DNA of 64,000 nt from Tetmemena sp. SeJ-2015 (lineage: Eukaryota > Ciliophora > Spirotrichea > Sporadotrichida > Oxytrichidae). This document shows, piece after piece, positions 21,728 through 32,909 of the stretch (position 1 is the first letter of the stretch; each line of letters starts with the position of its first letter). The stretch is from NCBI GenBank assembly GCA_027382625.1, contig JAJKFJ010022184.1:1-64000 (forward strand). Direction: 5' to 3'. The notes under the pieces were generated by a model. The model saw only the letters and a program-made list of their open reading frames with translations, made no database searches and was not told the DNA's origin. Made by a program: the position numbers and the translations under genes.

Positions 21728-23791
21728 ATGTTGGAGAATCTAAGTAAAACATAAAATGAGTCTTAAGGACTTGCAGAATCTGATAGTGAACATAAATAGA
21801 CACATTTAGGAGAGGTAATCAAATACTTTCTATCTGAAATAGCTTTAGAGAGTGATACCTATACTGTATAAAATTCCGAAGCAGAGGAGTAGAGAGGAGT
21901 AGCTGCTTCTGGTTTAGATTATCACAAAGATGAAACCCTTTTCCTCTGATTAAAGTCTCACCTCTTTTAATGAAGAGTAGTTGATTCATTTAGTTTAAAA
22001 TATATTATTAGCATCACTTTTATAAAATTTGTTTCAATGATATTGATTCAGGCGACTTAATTTCTGGAAATAGAGAAGTTTGAAAAAGGAACTGTCATTT
22101 AAAAATAAAGGAAGTAAAGAGAGACATAATAAACTCCTGGATCATTTAAACAAGTCTAAGAAATAAAGACAGAGGATGAAGACATTGATGAAGAAGAAGT
22201 CACAAAATCTTTTTTTTATTGTAATCTTCTCATTAAAAGGAAAGAAAAACTTATGTGATTCTAAAAGGAAAGGTGAGTTTATGGGAAGATAGAAATCCAA
22301 GTTCTGCTTAGTAGCAAAGCTGAAACGAAAACTTGCCTTCGCATAAAATGTCAAAAGCAGATAACATATCTTAAAAAGGGCCAAGTGAGGCAAGCTCTCC
22401 TCTATTCTAATTGAAAGAAGCATCTAGGTTGCTTAAGAATAAGCAAAAGAGTGCTATCACGGATTTGAAAGCAGCTAATATCATAAAAGGCTTAGGTTTT
22501 TAATAAAAAAAAAAAATAAAAAAAAAAAAAAAAAATTTTGGCATAAAAAAAAAATAATCAGATTCCAATCTCAAAGAATAGAGATCAGACAAGTTTTAAC
22601 ACTCATAATCATTTTTAAATATTTTGCAGAAGACTTTAATTAAAAATTGAATTTAGCGAAATTTTTAAATAATATTTGATTGCTTATCTAGTACAATCTA
22701 TACCTCTACCCTCTTAAAATGGGATCAAGCCCATCAAGGAGCCCTCTCCCTCCGAAGCTTCACGTACCTCTACCGTGGGCATACTGACCAGGGGTACTAC
22801 CGATGCCACAAGAGGATGGGGCTCCACTCACTGCACGGGGCAATGGGAACCCCTTTTAAAACCCTCCTGACTGAGGGCGGTGAGCTCCCGGGGTCACTCG
22901 GGGCCTCGGGGCCATGCCTGGGGGATCAGGGGCTGGTAAAGAGAGCGTGCACTCTCCCCCAACCCAAATCTGGGGTATCCCATATCGGGTAGTCATATGG
23001 TGTCTGGACTTTAAGTTTTATAGTCTGCTCCCTTTTTGCTGTTGTGTTATTTTTGTTTTTTAAAATTATTATTTTTTTCCCACTTTTTCCAAATCCATCT
23101 TTTTCGTCTTCCTCATCGTCTTCATCTTCTTCTGAAGCTTTTTAAGGCTTTGGGTTAATAGAGCAGAACTAAATTGTTAGGTTAAACTGAACTAGAATCA
23201 AAGACAGCAGTTAGTGATTACAATCTCTTCAAGAACCTTCTTAACGAATAGAACTAAGTAAGTAAACCTATTCATATGAAAATCGTGCTAATTAACTTTA
23301 TCTTTAGTTGAATCAGACACATAAGCAGAGCGTAGTTGAGCTGAGAACGACATCATCACTGAGTAAATCCCTTACTAAGTTGAATAAAAGTCTCTCTTAA
23401 ACTTCCATGATAAGCTTGCCGTTTTCCCACCATCACTCCTTACTCATTAAGTGTAAAATATTTAAATAAGAGCAAGGAAGAATAGAAGGAGGTTCAAAGA
23501 GGAATGAATCTTTTATAGAATGCAATTGCTAAGACATACTTGAATCAGTATCTCAATTCAGAGCATCAGCAAAATGCTTCCAAGTAAGAATCTAGTAAAG
23601 TTAAGAAAAGTCAAACTCTCAAGACAAATTAGCAAGCCCATCTTTTGTTCAATTTTCAAGACTAAAAAGAATTTGAATTCAAGAATGAGCAACCCAAAAT
23701 GATAAAATAAATAGACATCTTTATTTAAATATTGGGAGAATACAATAGAAAGTTCAATAATTAATTTAAAACGTTTGGCGCTATTTATTGA
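21728..23791 (+). CDS. Unknown charged protein with GC-rich insert
   Basis: ATG 21728 (MLENLSKTQNESQGLAESDS), stop TGA 23789-23791. Coding blocks include HLGEVIKYFLSEIALESDTY, EIEKFEKGTVIQKQRKQRET, EIKTEDEDIDEEEVTKS, LKEASRLLKNKQKSAITDLK, then after the large insert ELESKTAVSDYNLFKNLLNE and KTYLNQYLNSEHQQNASKQE. The acidic/basic stretches suggest a nuclear protein; no domain recognised. At least four interruptions are needed. Only one (22487) has a long repeat, and its frame is off by one, so a second small break must exist. Confidence 0.65.
22487..23143. other. Probable IES, pointer AAGGCTT (657 bp)
   Basis: AAGGCTT at 22487-22493 and 23144-23150, flanking clearly non-coding sequence inside a gene. 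Joining leaves a one-base frame discrepancy, so another small interruption or error is close by. It contains the GC-rich block at 22690. Confidence 0.65.
22690..23030. mobile_element. GC-rich foreign-looking block inside an IES
   Basis: About 340 bp with a GC content far above everything around it, rich in CCC/GGG runs, with no reading frame like the host genes. An 11-mer, ACGGGGCAATG, is also present as its complement in the other GC-rich block (38980). Possibly a short retroelement fragment; the family is unknown. Confidence 0.45.
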
Positions 23792-23810
23792 TTTAAATAT
23801 TATCTTTAAA

Positions 23811-25576
23811 TCAATTTAAACGCTGTCTTTTGTTTGAGTCATTCGCCTTACTCTCTCCTGTTGAACACTTTTCCAAATCATCACTTATACTTTCCACGCT
23901 GCTTGGTATTGAATATATTAATTGAGGTTTGCTATTATCTTATATATCCCCTTATATTATTTCTGCCTTCTTCTCCTCTTTCTCCCATAGTTATCTTTTC
24001 TTGGGTATCTGATTATTCTAGTTAGCATTAGACTTATTGTTTTCAACTCTAAAACTGGAAGCTTGCAATCCAAGACTTTATATTTTCTAATTTTAATTGG
24101 TCTGTAATTAGCCGAATTTTATAGGTTATTGATTAAACTGCATTTTATTTTGAGCTGACTCCTATTAATGATCGTCATCGCTGTGCTCAGTTAAAGTTTC
24201 ACTTGATGCACGACTCAATGGCTTTTTATTTGCTTCTTAAGCTTTTTTGTGTTTTGCAGTCCAGCCTACACTTTATGGACTTGATTACACCTAGTGGACT
24301 ATATCGTCATCGTCAGACAACTCTATCACCTCCTCCGCAATAGAATATCGTTTTTAAGGCAATGATTTCTTTATCTGATTTATACCGATGCTTTTACTCT
24401 TACTCTTCTTTGACTTTTTATTGCTAGACTTACTGCTTCTAGCTATTGAAGAAGGCCTATTTTAAATTTGAGATGCTTAATTGATGTTCATAGTCTTGGC
24501 TTATTCATTTTAATTTTTGCGAAGTTTCCTCTTTTTCTAGGTTTTCTTCTTACCTTAGAATGGATTAGCCTGAAATTATTAATCTTGAAGATATTATTAA
24601 GCCCTCTCAAGTTACTCTAGCTCTTAGAGAAATCTTTATTCTATTTCTTATTAACTTGGTCTTTGGAATATCATAAGATCGTTAGGGTCCTATTGAAGCA
24701 GTTCTCTAACTTTAGCCATTATTTAGACATCGCATTTCGGCATTCGATCTTCTTTGGAGGGGAATAACCTTCTGCAAAGGGGTAATCCCTTATCATGAAC
24801 CAAGGAATCTTACCATTGCCTTAATCTTTAAGATAACTCCTCTTCCTTTTTCTTTTACCAAAGAATGTATCATTTGCAGAATTAAGTATAGCAAGCTCTT
24901 GGGATTGAGAAAAAGATAACCTTTTTATAAAACCATTTGAATGTAGTCCTCTTGCTCTATTTATTTTCGGAAGCTGTACCCTTCCTTGAGTTATAAAGCC
25001 TTTTAAGTACCTTGAAAGATTTGTTTTTAGTATAGTTTACTCAAATAAAATGGTGTCTTTATGGCGGGGACAGACGAAATTATATACATTAGGTGCTTTT
25101 TAAAAGACAATTTTGCTGCTTTCATTTAGTTAACTGTACTTCTTATGAGTGATGTTGTACACTTTAGATTTGTATTGGTATGCTGGGTCGATAGTGTCAA
25201 AAGAGTGGAGCATCAATAATTAGAAACTTAGAATTAGATTATTCATTGCATCATCACAGGCCCAACGTTTTTATTTTTAAATCTTTTACTTTTCTTCACA
25301 TCTCTCCAATTCCTAGTCTGTCTAATTATTTTTGTCTTTTGATATCAAAGTGAATCTTTTGTCATTAATTTCATAAGAATTATTTTTCCTTTCTTTTAAA
25401 TTAGTGGCAGTGCTTATCTATTCTAGTTATTATTATTGTTTTTCTTGTTCTTTTTCTTAATTATTTGTGTTTTCCATATTGCAATATGATTGCTCCTAAC
25501 TACTTTAATTTAACTAGTTTGATTGGGAGGATTGGAACTATTAAAACAAGTTTTAAAAGTTATTTGTGCCATTCAT
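23811..25576 (-). CDS. Basic/Ser-rich protein with CPRH motif, unknown
   Basis: ATG 25576 (MNGTNNFQNLFQQFQSSQ), stop TGA 23813-23811. Gln/Asn-rich start, then Lys/Glu-rich (ELERCEEKQKIQKQKRWACD). A better-ordered region follows: LHSFDTIDPAYQYKSKVYNI, NFVCPRHKDTILFEQTIL, GFIKRLSFSQSQELAILNSA and KIPWFMIRDYPFAEGYSPPK. The C-terminus is Lys/Ser-rich with acidic patches (SNKKSKKSKSKSIGIN, VIELSDDDDIV), as in nuclear proteins. One frame break sits at a GGG run near 24685. Cys/His residues might bind a metal, but no finger is complete. No family assigned. Confidence 0.65.
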
Positions 25577-25677
25577 TTTTAAAATAACTAATTTTTACTA
25601 TCCTTTAAAACTTTATTCCTATTTTCCTTTATAATTCTTGAATATTTAATATTGAAAATTAAAATGTATGTTGTATA
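25577..25677. other. Short spacer between divergent genes
   Basis: Roughly 100 AT-rich bases must hold the 5' ends of the genes at 25576 (-) and 25678 (+). Confidence 0.5.
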
Positions 25678-27410
25678 ATGATAGGGGTGTTGAATGAGCT
25701 GGATTCTTTTGGAAGAATATAACTTTAAACTCATTCTAAATCAAACTACCTAGATAAATTACAGTCTATCAACTAAATCAAAAGGAAAAGTGAATACTAG
25801 CCTTAATAAGAAGAAAGTAGTAGCATTCAAAATGATTACTAGAGAGAAAAAATTTCTCAGATTATTTATCAAGCCTGTATTCCAGATAACCACTCTTAAA
25901 TTAAAGTTTAATCAAATTAATAAACAGCAACTATGAGTCACATTTCAGAGTCTAATAAAACTGATAATGCTGTAGTTTATTGCGCCTCTTTATCAGAATA
26001 AGATTATCATAAGTTCATTGAGTAACTGCAGAATCAAAATAGAGATAAGATAATTCTATTTCTGCAAACCCTCAGTATATTTACCAAATTTAGTAAGAAC
26101 AACTTATCTATCATTGAATATATATTTATTTATTATATTATTAAACTTAAAGAGATTAGCAAACGCCATGTAATTAATTAAGTGCCACAAAGGTCAGGTG
26201 ATAATCCAAGAAGATATAGAGCCAAAAGATTTAAACACAAGTATGCTTTATATGATAGTAAATGGAGAATTCTTAGTAACTAAGAAGGAATAAAAATCTA
26301 GTTTGCTTATGAGTGAAAGCTCTCTAAACCAAAGAGTAGGCCCACATGCTGAAAAATTAGTAGAGATAAGTAAGTTTAGCTAAAGCTAAATCTTTGGCGA
26401 GGAGAAAGTAATTAGAGAGATTGAATGCTAGTCAAGCCGATAGTGACTAAGAGTACCCTTACCAATTTACTATCAAGTGTGATAGCTAAGTAAGGAGAGC
26501 TTTATAGCGTGAGAGTAGTTGACTTTGTGAAGTTCTTAGAGCCTTATCAAGAAATTTAAGATTACATCAAGACCCTCTATGAGGAAAGATAGGTGGTGGC
26601 AGTTGAGAGAGTCAAAGCTCTGCAAAAGTATTCAAGAACGTTTGAAAGATAGTCTGAGAAGTTTTACTTGGAGGAAAAGGCCAAGGAGAGACAGGAGATA
26701 CTGGTTCAAAACCCTATTAAAGTTATGGCACTCAAATAAATATCTCAGGAGGAATTAGTTACTGAGAGAATGAGCTAGAAGATGATAGACTCATTTTTAT
26801 AGTATATTTTGAATTGGATTATATTTTAATTTCCACTTGTAGATCTGAAATACGTTAAGAGAAACCTCTCGTAGAATAATCTCCTAGCAGAGTAAGATAC
26901 GAGAAGAGTCAACAGCAAGCTTTTGAGATAATCTTTTGAAAACTCACATGAAACTCTTAAGAATTAAATCCATTCCTTGAGGACGATCTCACATCTCAAG
27001 CCCCTTGCCAAGTCTGTGAATAAACTCAGCAAATCTATAATCAGCTAATCAAACAAATTCTATAAAGACCAAGGCATCTCTCAATTTAATTCCTTGAATC
27101 TTGATTTATTTCAATTTAAAGTTCAGTTCTACAACTAGAACTAGATGTACTTCGATTACATGAATGAGGAACAGCTGAAGAAATAAAAGCAGGAAGAGAT
27201 TATAACTAGCATTAGTTTCCTTTTATTTGTGAGAGGGCTGAGATGAGGCGATTAGAGGAAGAGAGAAAGGCATAGTAGATTAAAGAAGACAAAAAATTCA
27301 GGTTGAAGCCTTACTGGCAGTACCACAGAGAGAAGTTTCTTTTGGATGTGATCATGACCGAGAACAAAGGTAGAACTATTTCCAAGACTGCTAGAATAGG
27401 TCACATTTGA
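25678..27410 (+). CDS. Cyclic-nucleotide-binding-domain protein with coiled coil
   Basis: ATG 25678 (MIGVLNELDSFGRIQ), stop TGA 27408-27410. The middle has a CNBD: IFTKFSKNNLSI, then KGQVIIQED, LYMIVNGEFLVTKKE and after a spacer QSQIFGEEKVIREIE, where FGEE matches the phosphate-binding cassette region. The Arg of the cassette was not located. A charged coiled coil follows (RQVVAVERVKALQKYSRTFE, EEKAKERQEILVQN), then a Lys-rich C-terminus ending KTARIGHI. CNBDs bind cAMP or cGMP in kinases, channels and ciliary proteins; no channel or kinase domain is present. An IES at 27196 is clean; breaks near 26110-26190 and 26440-26510 are unresolved. Confidence 0.78.
27196..27239. other. IES, pointer GAGAT (44 bp)
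   Basis: GAGAT at 27196-27200 and 27240-27244. Removal joins LKKQKQEE to MRRLEEERKAQQ in frame. Confidence 0.88.
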
Positions 27411-27537
27411 ATTACTACAAACACATCTCAGTTATATTTATTGCTTTTGTGTCGCTCACAAAGAAAATTGAATATTTAAATTCAGGTTAAATATAGGAGC
27501 ACTTATAATTTAATATATATTTATTTATTTAATTCCC

Positions 27538-28573
27538 ATGTTCTACCTTTACTACTTAATCAACAACAGAGTAGACCTCATTAATTTCTACATTTAGACT
27601 TCGAGAAGACTTCACGAGCTAGACTTAATGGAGCATATCCTATTAATTCTAGCTCCAATGATTATAGACAATCTCAAGAATATGAGTCCCTAATAAATGG
27701 AATAATATAAATCCTATGTACACCAGGTTATCGCACAGACTTTTAATCTGCCCTTGAAACCAGTCTAAACTCTACCTCCTCCCGCCCCTCCTCAACCTCC
27801 TGCTCCAAAAGTTCTTCTTTACTCTTAAATAGACCCAAACTTATCCACAGAAAAGTTTCTGAATCTCTGTCAAACCTATGAGGAGAAATTCATCCAAGCT
27901 TAGAGAGAAGTGAGAACCTTTCTCTACGACAGATTTGAACTGCTTGTTCAAAAGACTTCTTAGAAGTTTAAAATCCCACTCAATAATGAGAGTGAAATTA
28001 GCATAATAGCGAATTAGATGTGTGACAGATATTTCAAGGAGGTGGAAGATCTCAAGACTCTAGCAACCCTTTATTGGCAACACAGATTATATTAGGAAGT
28101 TGTTTTTCAAATATAGAGACCCTTTGAAACCAGATTCAGAAATGACTTCAGTACTTAGTTTCCACACTAGGATGATAAGTAGCTAGCTCAAATAATTTTG
28201 CAAGCTAAACTTAGACCTTAACAATCAAGTGCTGCTAGATATATTGCATGGGTGGGTCATGTCAAGCATTCAGAAAAAGGAATAGCTCATCAAGGAGCAA
28301 GCAACTGCCAATGCTGTCAAGTAGCCAAAATTCAAAATTAAAAATGATTTACTACCAGAAAAAAATATAAATTCTAATCTCAGAATTAAATGTTTGATTT
28401 CTTAATAATTTTAGAAAATTTTTGTATTTTAATCAATTTAAAAATATTTTTAATTAAATTAATTAGTCAAAATAGTTAATGAAATAATTAGAAGCCTCAA
28501 TAAAGATTAGAATTTATTGCTATCTTCCAATAGCGCATAGGTTCCACTTAATTGCAAAACTGTCTCATAATGA
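27538..28573 (+). CDS. Unknown helical protein with Pro-rich linker
   Basis: ATG 27538 (MFYLYYLINNRVDLINFYIQ). A hydrophobic start, then helical VHQVIAQTFNLPLKPV, a Pro/Ala linker PPPAPPQPPAPK, then helical TEKFLNLCQTYEEKFIQAQ and FKEVEDLKTLATLYWQH. After one T is dropped from the T5 run at 28103-28107, the frame continues convincingly (YRDPLKPDSEMTSVLSF, NNQVLLDILHGWVMSSIQKK). Without that change it continues in a poorer frame to a TGA at about 28343. An IES around 28390-28480 is possible. The stop given (28571-28573) overlaps the next gene's ATG and is tentative. Family not recognised. Confidence 0.6.
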
Positions 28574-30512
28574 GAGAATGCTAGCTGTAGCTTGCAGCTA
28601 AGTTGATATCTCATTCTAGAAATTCCAAGTCCATAAAACATGAAGTTTTGAGGTTGACCTATAGGCCCAATGACAAGTTAATTTGGCAGAAATCTCACAA
28701 CTCCAAACCAGATAATCCCAATTTAAATTAAATTACTTTGACAGCTCAAATGTTTAGTATGAGTCATCGCCTTCACATAAACATAAATCAAATCTCCAAA
28801 GAACCAACTCTCTCAAATCTTATTTTGCAGCTATACAGACTTTAAAATATAGTGCCACAAAAAAGTTTAATTCCAAACGAAAATTAGAATTAAGAATAAT
28901 TCTTTTAGTCATTACAAATTTAGGAGAGCTAGGAGGAGAGTAATAACTTAAATTTTGATTCTCTAAGTTTAAATAAAAAATTGAATCTCTAAAACTCAAA
29001 TGGAAAGTGCTCACAATCTCTATAAGAGATTTTTTAAAACTTAAAGCTTAACCTCTCACTAAAAATCGATCACCCTTAGAACATTTCAGCTAAAATTTTG
29101 AGTAAGCTTCTTCAGCTTAAAATTTCCAAGCTTGAGTTGCTAAACTTCCAGATGAATTCAATCTAATTATTCACTCTTGCTTTCATCTAACCTAAGCAGC
29201 ATCTTATTCTGAATGGCTCCTCTTTAGAAGGAATAAGAGTAGCCTATCATTTGAATGAAGAAAGATGCCATTAAACTTTGGAGCAGCTTAAATTTAGAGA
29301 GATTTATGATAGCGACTCTATCAACCAGACTATCAAACTCTATCTAGGCAAGAATGTGGAAGCCTCCAGCTAGATTTTCAAAATTCCTTTGACAAAGTAG
29401 GAGATAAATCTGAAGAGGTGTAGTAAGCTGACATTGACAAATATGAGCTTTTAGAATTTCTAGTTCTTCCACAATGTAACAGGCTTTGATAAAATAGACA
29501 CAATTAAGTTTGAAAATAAGGGACATCATAATCATAGTGAGATTTTGAAAGTCTATCAAACTAACCCTTTGGTTCATTTCAATAACTTAAGAAAGTTCAA
29601 GATAGACTGCTTGCAGCTTTATGAAATGGATAACTTTGAATTCTTTTTGAAGAGTTTATACTCTCTCTTCAATTAAAGTAACTAGTCAAGATATTAGGAC
29701 AGGGAGAGAAATATGTTCTCCTCAATCCTCAACCAGTTGAAAGAGCAATCTCACAACTCCTCTGAGGTGAATGAATTATACCTAAGAATGCTGCCAGTGA
29801 GTACTTTGACAGACAATTTCTTCCTAAATTTCAAGACTGATTAGCACTTAATCCTCTCAAGTGAGTTTATCTTTTTGGAGAGAAACATCTTGGAAGATTT
29901 CGAAAGGCTGGTCTAAATAATTAAGAGGTTTGGGTAATTCGTAAGAGTAAAGTAGATAGTAATTTATCTCAGGAACCTGATAGAGGAAATCAAAAATAAA
30001 GAAGAGTAGAAGGGCTTTGAATTAACTGTGAGAGAGTGCTTTGCTAAGTATTAGGAGGAAAGTTAAAAAGAAAAAATCTAAGAGGATAATTAAATAGAAG
30101 AAGAGACATCATTCATAGATGGAGAGATATAGATAGATACTTCAACTGCTCCTAAAAGAGAAATTGTATAAAGACCCTCTCCTTAAAAATAATAAATTTA
30201 AGTATCCTAAGCTAAAATTTGTTGGTCAGACATGTCAATAATCAATCTGCAATCAAAATGATTGATTAAATCATTGAAGGATAGTTAGGGGTCACTTTCA
30301 AAAATCCTAAATTTAGAATTTAGTAAGTGGAAAAGTTTAGATTATTTAGCCCATGCCAAAAATTTTAGAGACAGACTTTCAAGAAACAGATTAACCATTA
30401 TAAATTTGAAATATTCAAATCAAGATTAGCCAGCTAGATTTTAAATATAAATCCACTGCTTCTGAATTTCAAAATTGTTTTTGTTGAATTACTAGATAAG
30501 CCCTTATTTTGA
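28570..30512 (+). CDS. Leucine-rich, possibly LRR-like protein
   Basis: ATG 28570 (MRECQLQLAAKLISHSRN). The frame is uninterrupted for ~560 codons. Many Leu/Ile/Asn-rich segments resemble degenerate leucine-rich repeats: LKLNLSLKIDHPQNIS, LSKLLQLKISKLELLNFQM, LTLTNMSFQNFQFF, FNNLRKFKIDCLQLYEM. The last third is acidic/Gln-rich (KIQEDNQIEEETSFIDGE). TGA at 30259 can be bypassed by removing 11 bp between two ATCAA copies (30241, 30252), giving MIDQIIEGQLGVTFKNPKFR to a TGA at 30510-30512. LRR assignment is tentative; protein binding is the likely role. Confidence 0.65.
30241..30251. other. Possible 11-bp IES, pointer ATCAA
   Basis: ATCAA at 30241-30245 and 30252-30256. Removal avoids an in-frame TGA and extends the protein ~80 residues. 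Short, so it could be chance. Confidence 0.4.
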
Positions 30513-30865
30513 TTAAGAAAAAATAATAAAGCTTGAGTATTTTAATTAAGTTAGAATAAAATTATTTGTTTATTAAAATTCTATTAGAATATTGTAGCTA
30601 GTATGCATACTTAAATATCATTTAATTCTTGGGGTAAAGTGAAAGAGGTTAATTTTGTAATTTATCTTAAAAATTTAACATTCCATGAATGTTTTAATTT
30701 CTTCAATTTTGTTATTCATTCAAGATTGAAATAGATATAAAATTAGGATAAAAATCTAATCAAAATTCATTCAAATTATATTTGTAATTATGTTTTTAAA
30801 AGAAGTTTATAATTAATTTTAAGGCAACAAAAGCTTCAATTTAAAGTTTTAATTAAAATAAGGTT

Positions 30866-32909
30866 TCATTTTATTTTATACTCAGGGTTTAGCAATTATT
30901 CATTTGACGCCGTTTTAATAGATGGAATTTAAGATTACTTTTAAATAGGCTCATGCCAAAATTTACTTAATCCCTAAACTAAAATATTGAAGTCCAGACC
31001 AAGTACTTAACCTACCTCATTCATGAACTTAAATTTATGTCTGCACGGCAATCCTCCATATTCCTCTTTAAAACAGCAAGAGCATTTTATAATAGGATTT
31101 TAAATTCTTTCCTATATCAAAGAAACGAACTCTCTTTCTCCCTCTTCCTCATCAATTCAATTCATGCTTAATAGTTTAAGTATGTCTACTTTTTGATTTA
31201 ATCAATTTAAAACGCCATCTAACTATTTTTGGCATCTGCATTTGAAGTTACCAGCATTAATTAAGGAGGAAGAACGCAATAATGTTTGCCAGCCTCAATT
31301 TGCTAAACTCTGTATCTTTGTGATTCATAGTATTCTTAGAATATGAAGAATTGCGCCATTTTGCAAGCTTAATTCCAGGCTGCTATAAAAGTTAGACTAC
31401 TTTAATTCATAACTGAGACTGGCAAAGATATGATATGCTGCTGGTAATATTTATACCAATATTTATCCACCGCTACTCTAATGTTGTAAGTCCGCATCCC
31501 ATTCAAAGTCTCTAAAGTTGCAAGTAGATTTTTGGGATTGCATTTTTAAGAATTGAAAGTCTTTATCAGTTTCTTGAAAGTTTCATTGGATTTGTATCTT
31601 TATCTGTTATTTAATCCATATAAAGGCAAAGCCTCTTTCATGTAAAGTCCCTGCCACAGATGTTTTGTATCATAGAGAAAGAGCAAAAAGTTATGTTAAT
31701 CGTATGTCATCCCTGGATCAAGTTTCTCTGTAGTCAGCTCAAGGTAATACTTCAGAAACAGGTCTGTGCTCACTAAGTCCTTAACTTTCTCTATATAAGG
31801 AGAATCCTTGAATATATTCTTGATCCTTTTCATGATATGGTACTAGCTGAATTAAATTTAAGAGTCAAAAACGATCTAGCATGCCTCTAAAAGATATGGG
31901 TCTGAGTCAATCACAATATTTTCAGGTGGCTAGCATTTTGAAATATTCAAGAATTTCTATAAAGAAGTTTTGATAGATTCAACTGTCCTCTAGCATATTA
32001 TCACTCCAAATATTTGCTACTCGCCATCTTGGTTAAAACCTGAGACCATGTAAGTGTAGTTTTCTTGAAATTTACAAAACAGATTATCTATGAAAATAAA
32101 TGAGATCCCAATCTTTGAAGATTCTCCTTCATTTTATCGCTTTAGAAAATTAGAATATTAACTTGGTAGTCGTCATAAACTGCATCTTTAACCTCTTTAG
32201 GATATTCTTTGACTAATTCCTTTGCAAATTCAACATTTTCTGCTTTGTGCATAATATCGAATCTTTGGCTTATATGATGGAGAAGAGTGGGAATATCGAA
32301 TTCTCTATTGAATTTAACTCTCAAATGATTGATGATATCCATTGCAGCAATCCTGCATCCCAAACTAGTTACAAATTCGTCAGTGTAATAAACTATTTCA
32401 TTAGACAGTAAAGTCGGATCTGGTTCATGATTATGGCCAGAGAAAATGCCCTTCCTGGTCCAAGCATCCGATATGGGATCCTTTTCAAAATTAACCTTCA
32501 CTTTGCAAGGAATCATCCTTGCTGAACCTTTCAGATAGACTTCATTCTTCCATTTAGTTTTTCTGTAGCCTCCATGTTGTTCGAATACCTTGGTATGGCC
32601 AACTGCGCAAGCAAATTGAACTATATTGCTGTTCAAGCCAAAGCTGCTTGCATTTCCCTTTTCACATTTTTTAGTCTGCTTTCTCATCTTAAACCCATGG
32701 TCTTTTGCATAGTCATTATATTTTTAAAAGATATCCTCTATTTCTTATGCTATGACTAAATGGCCTTGGGAGTTTTTGGAAGTCCCCTTAATACTTATTC
32801 CATCAAAGGTGGACTCGAACAAAACCTCGTAGTCTGCTGAGAACTTGTCCAAGTGGAAGTCTTGTAAATGGCCACTTGCAGTTATAGATGAAGATCCTTC
32901 TTCAAACAT
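30866..32909 (-). CDS. FAR1 - MULE transposase - SWIM protein (copy 2)
   Basis: ATG 32909 (MFEEGSSSITASGHLQD), stop TGA 30868-30866. All three parts of a FAR1/MULE protein are in order: a FAR1 zinc module (FQKYNDYAKDHGFKMRKQTK, ARMIPCKVKVNF, GIFSGHNHEPDP); a MULE core (ISFIFIDNLFCKFQENYTYM, VSGFNQDGEQQIFGVII, ENIVIDSDPYLLEACQIVF, QYHIMKRIKNIF), where the Asp of FIDN and of DSDP are candidate catalytic residues; and a SWIM finger KCSCCFKEEYGGLPCRH. The length is typical for the family. One IES (31158) has a 7-bp pointer; one single-base frame break sits near 32147. It could be a transposase or a domesticated DNA-binding factor. Confidence 0.85.
31158..31207. other. IES, pointer ATCAATT (50 bp)
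   Basis: ATCAATT at 31151-31157 and 31201-31207. In gene sense, removal joins NSQMAFQ to IDEEEGEREFVSLIQ and so connects the MULE core to the SWIM finger in frame. Confidence 0.9.
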
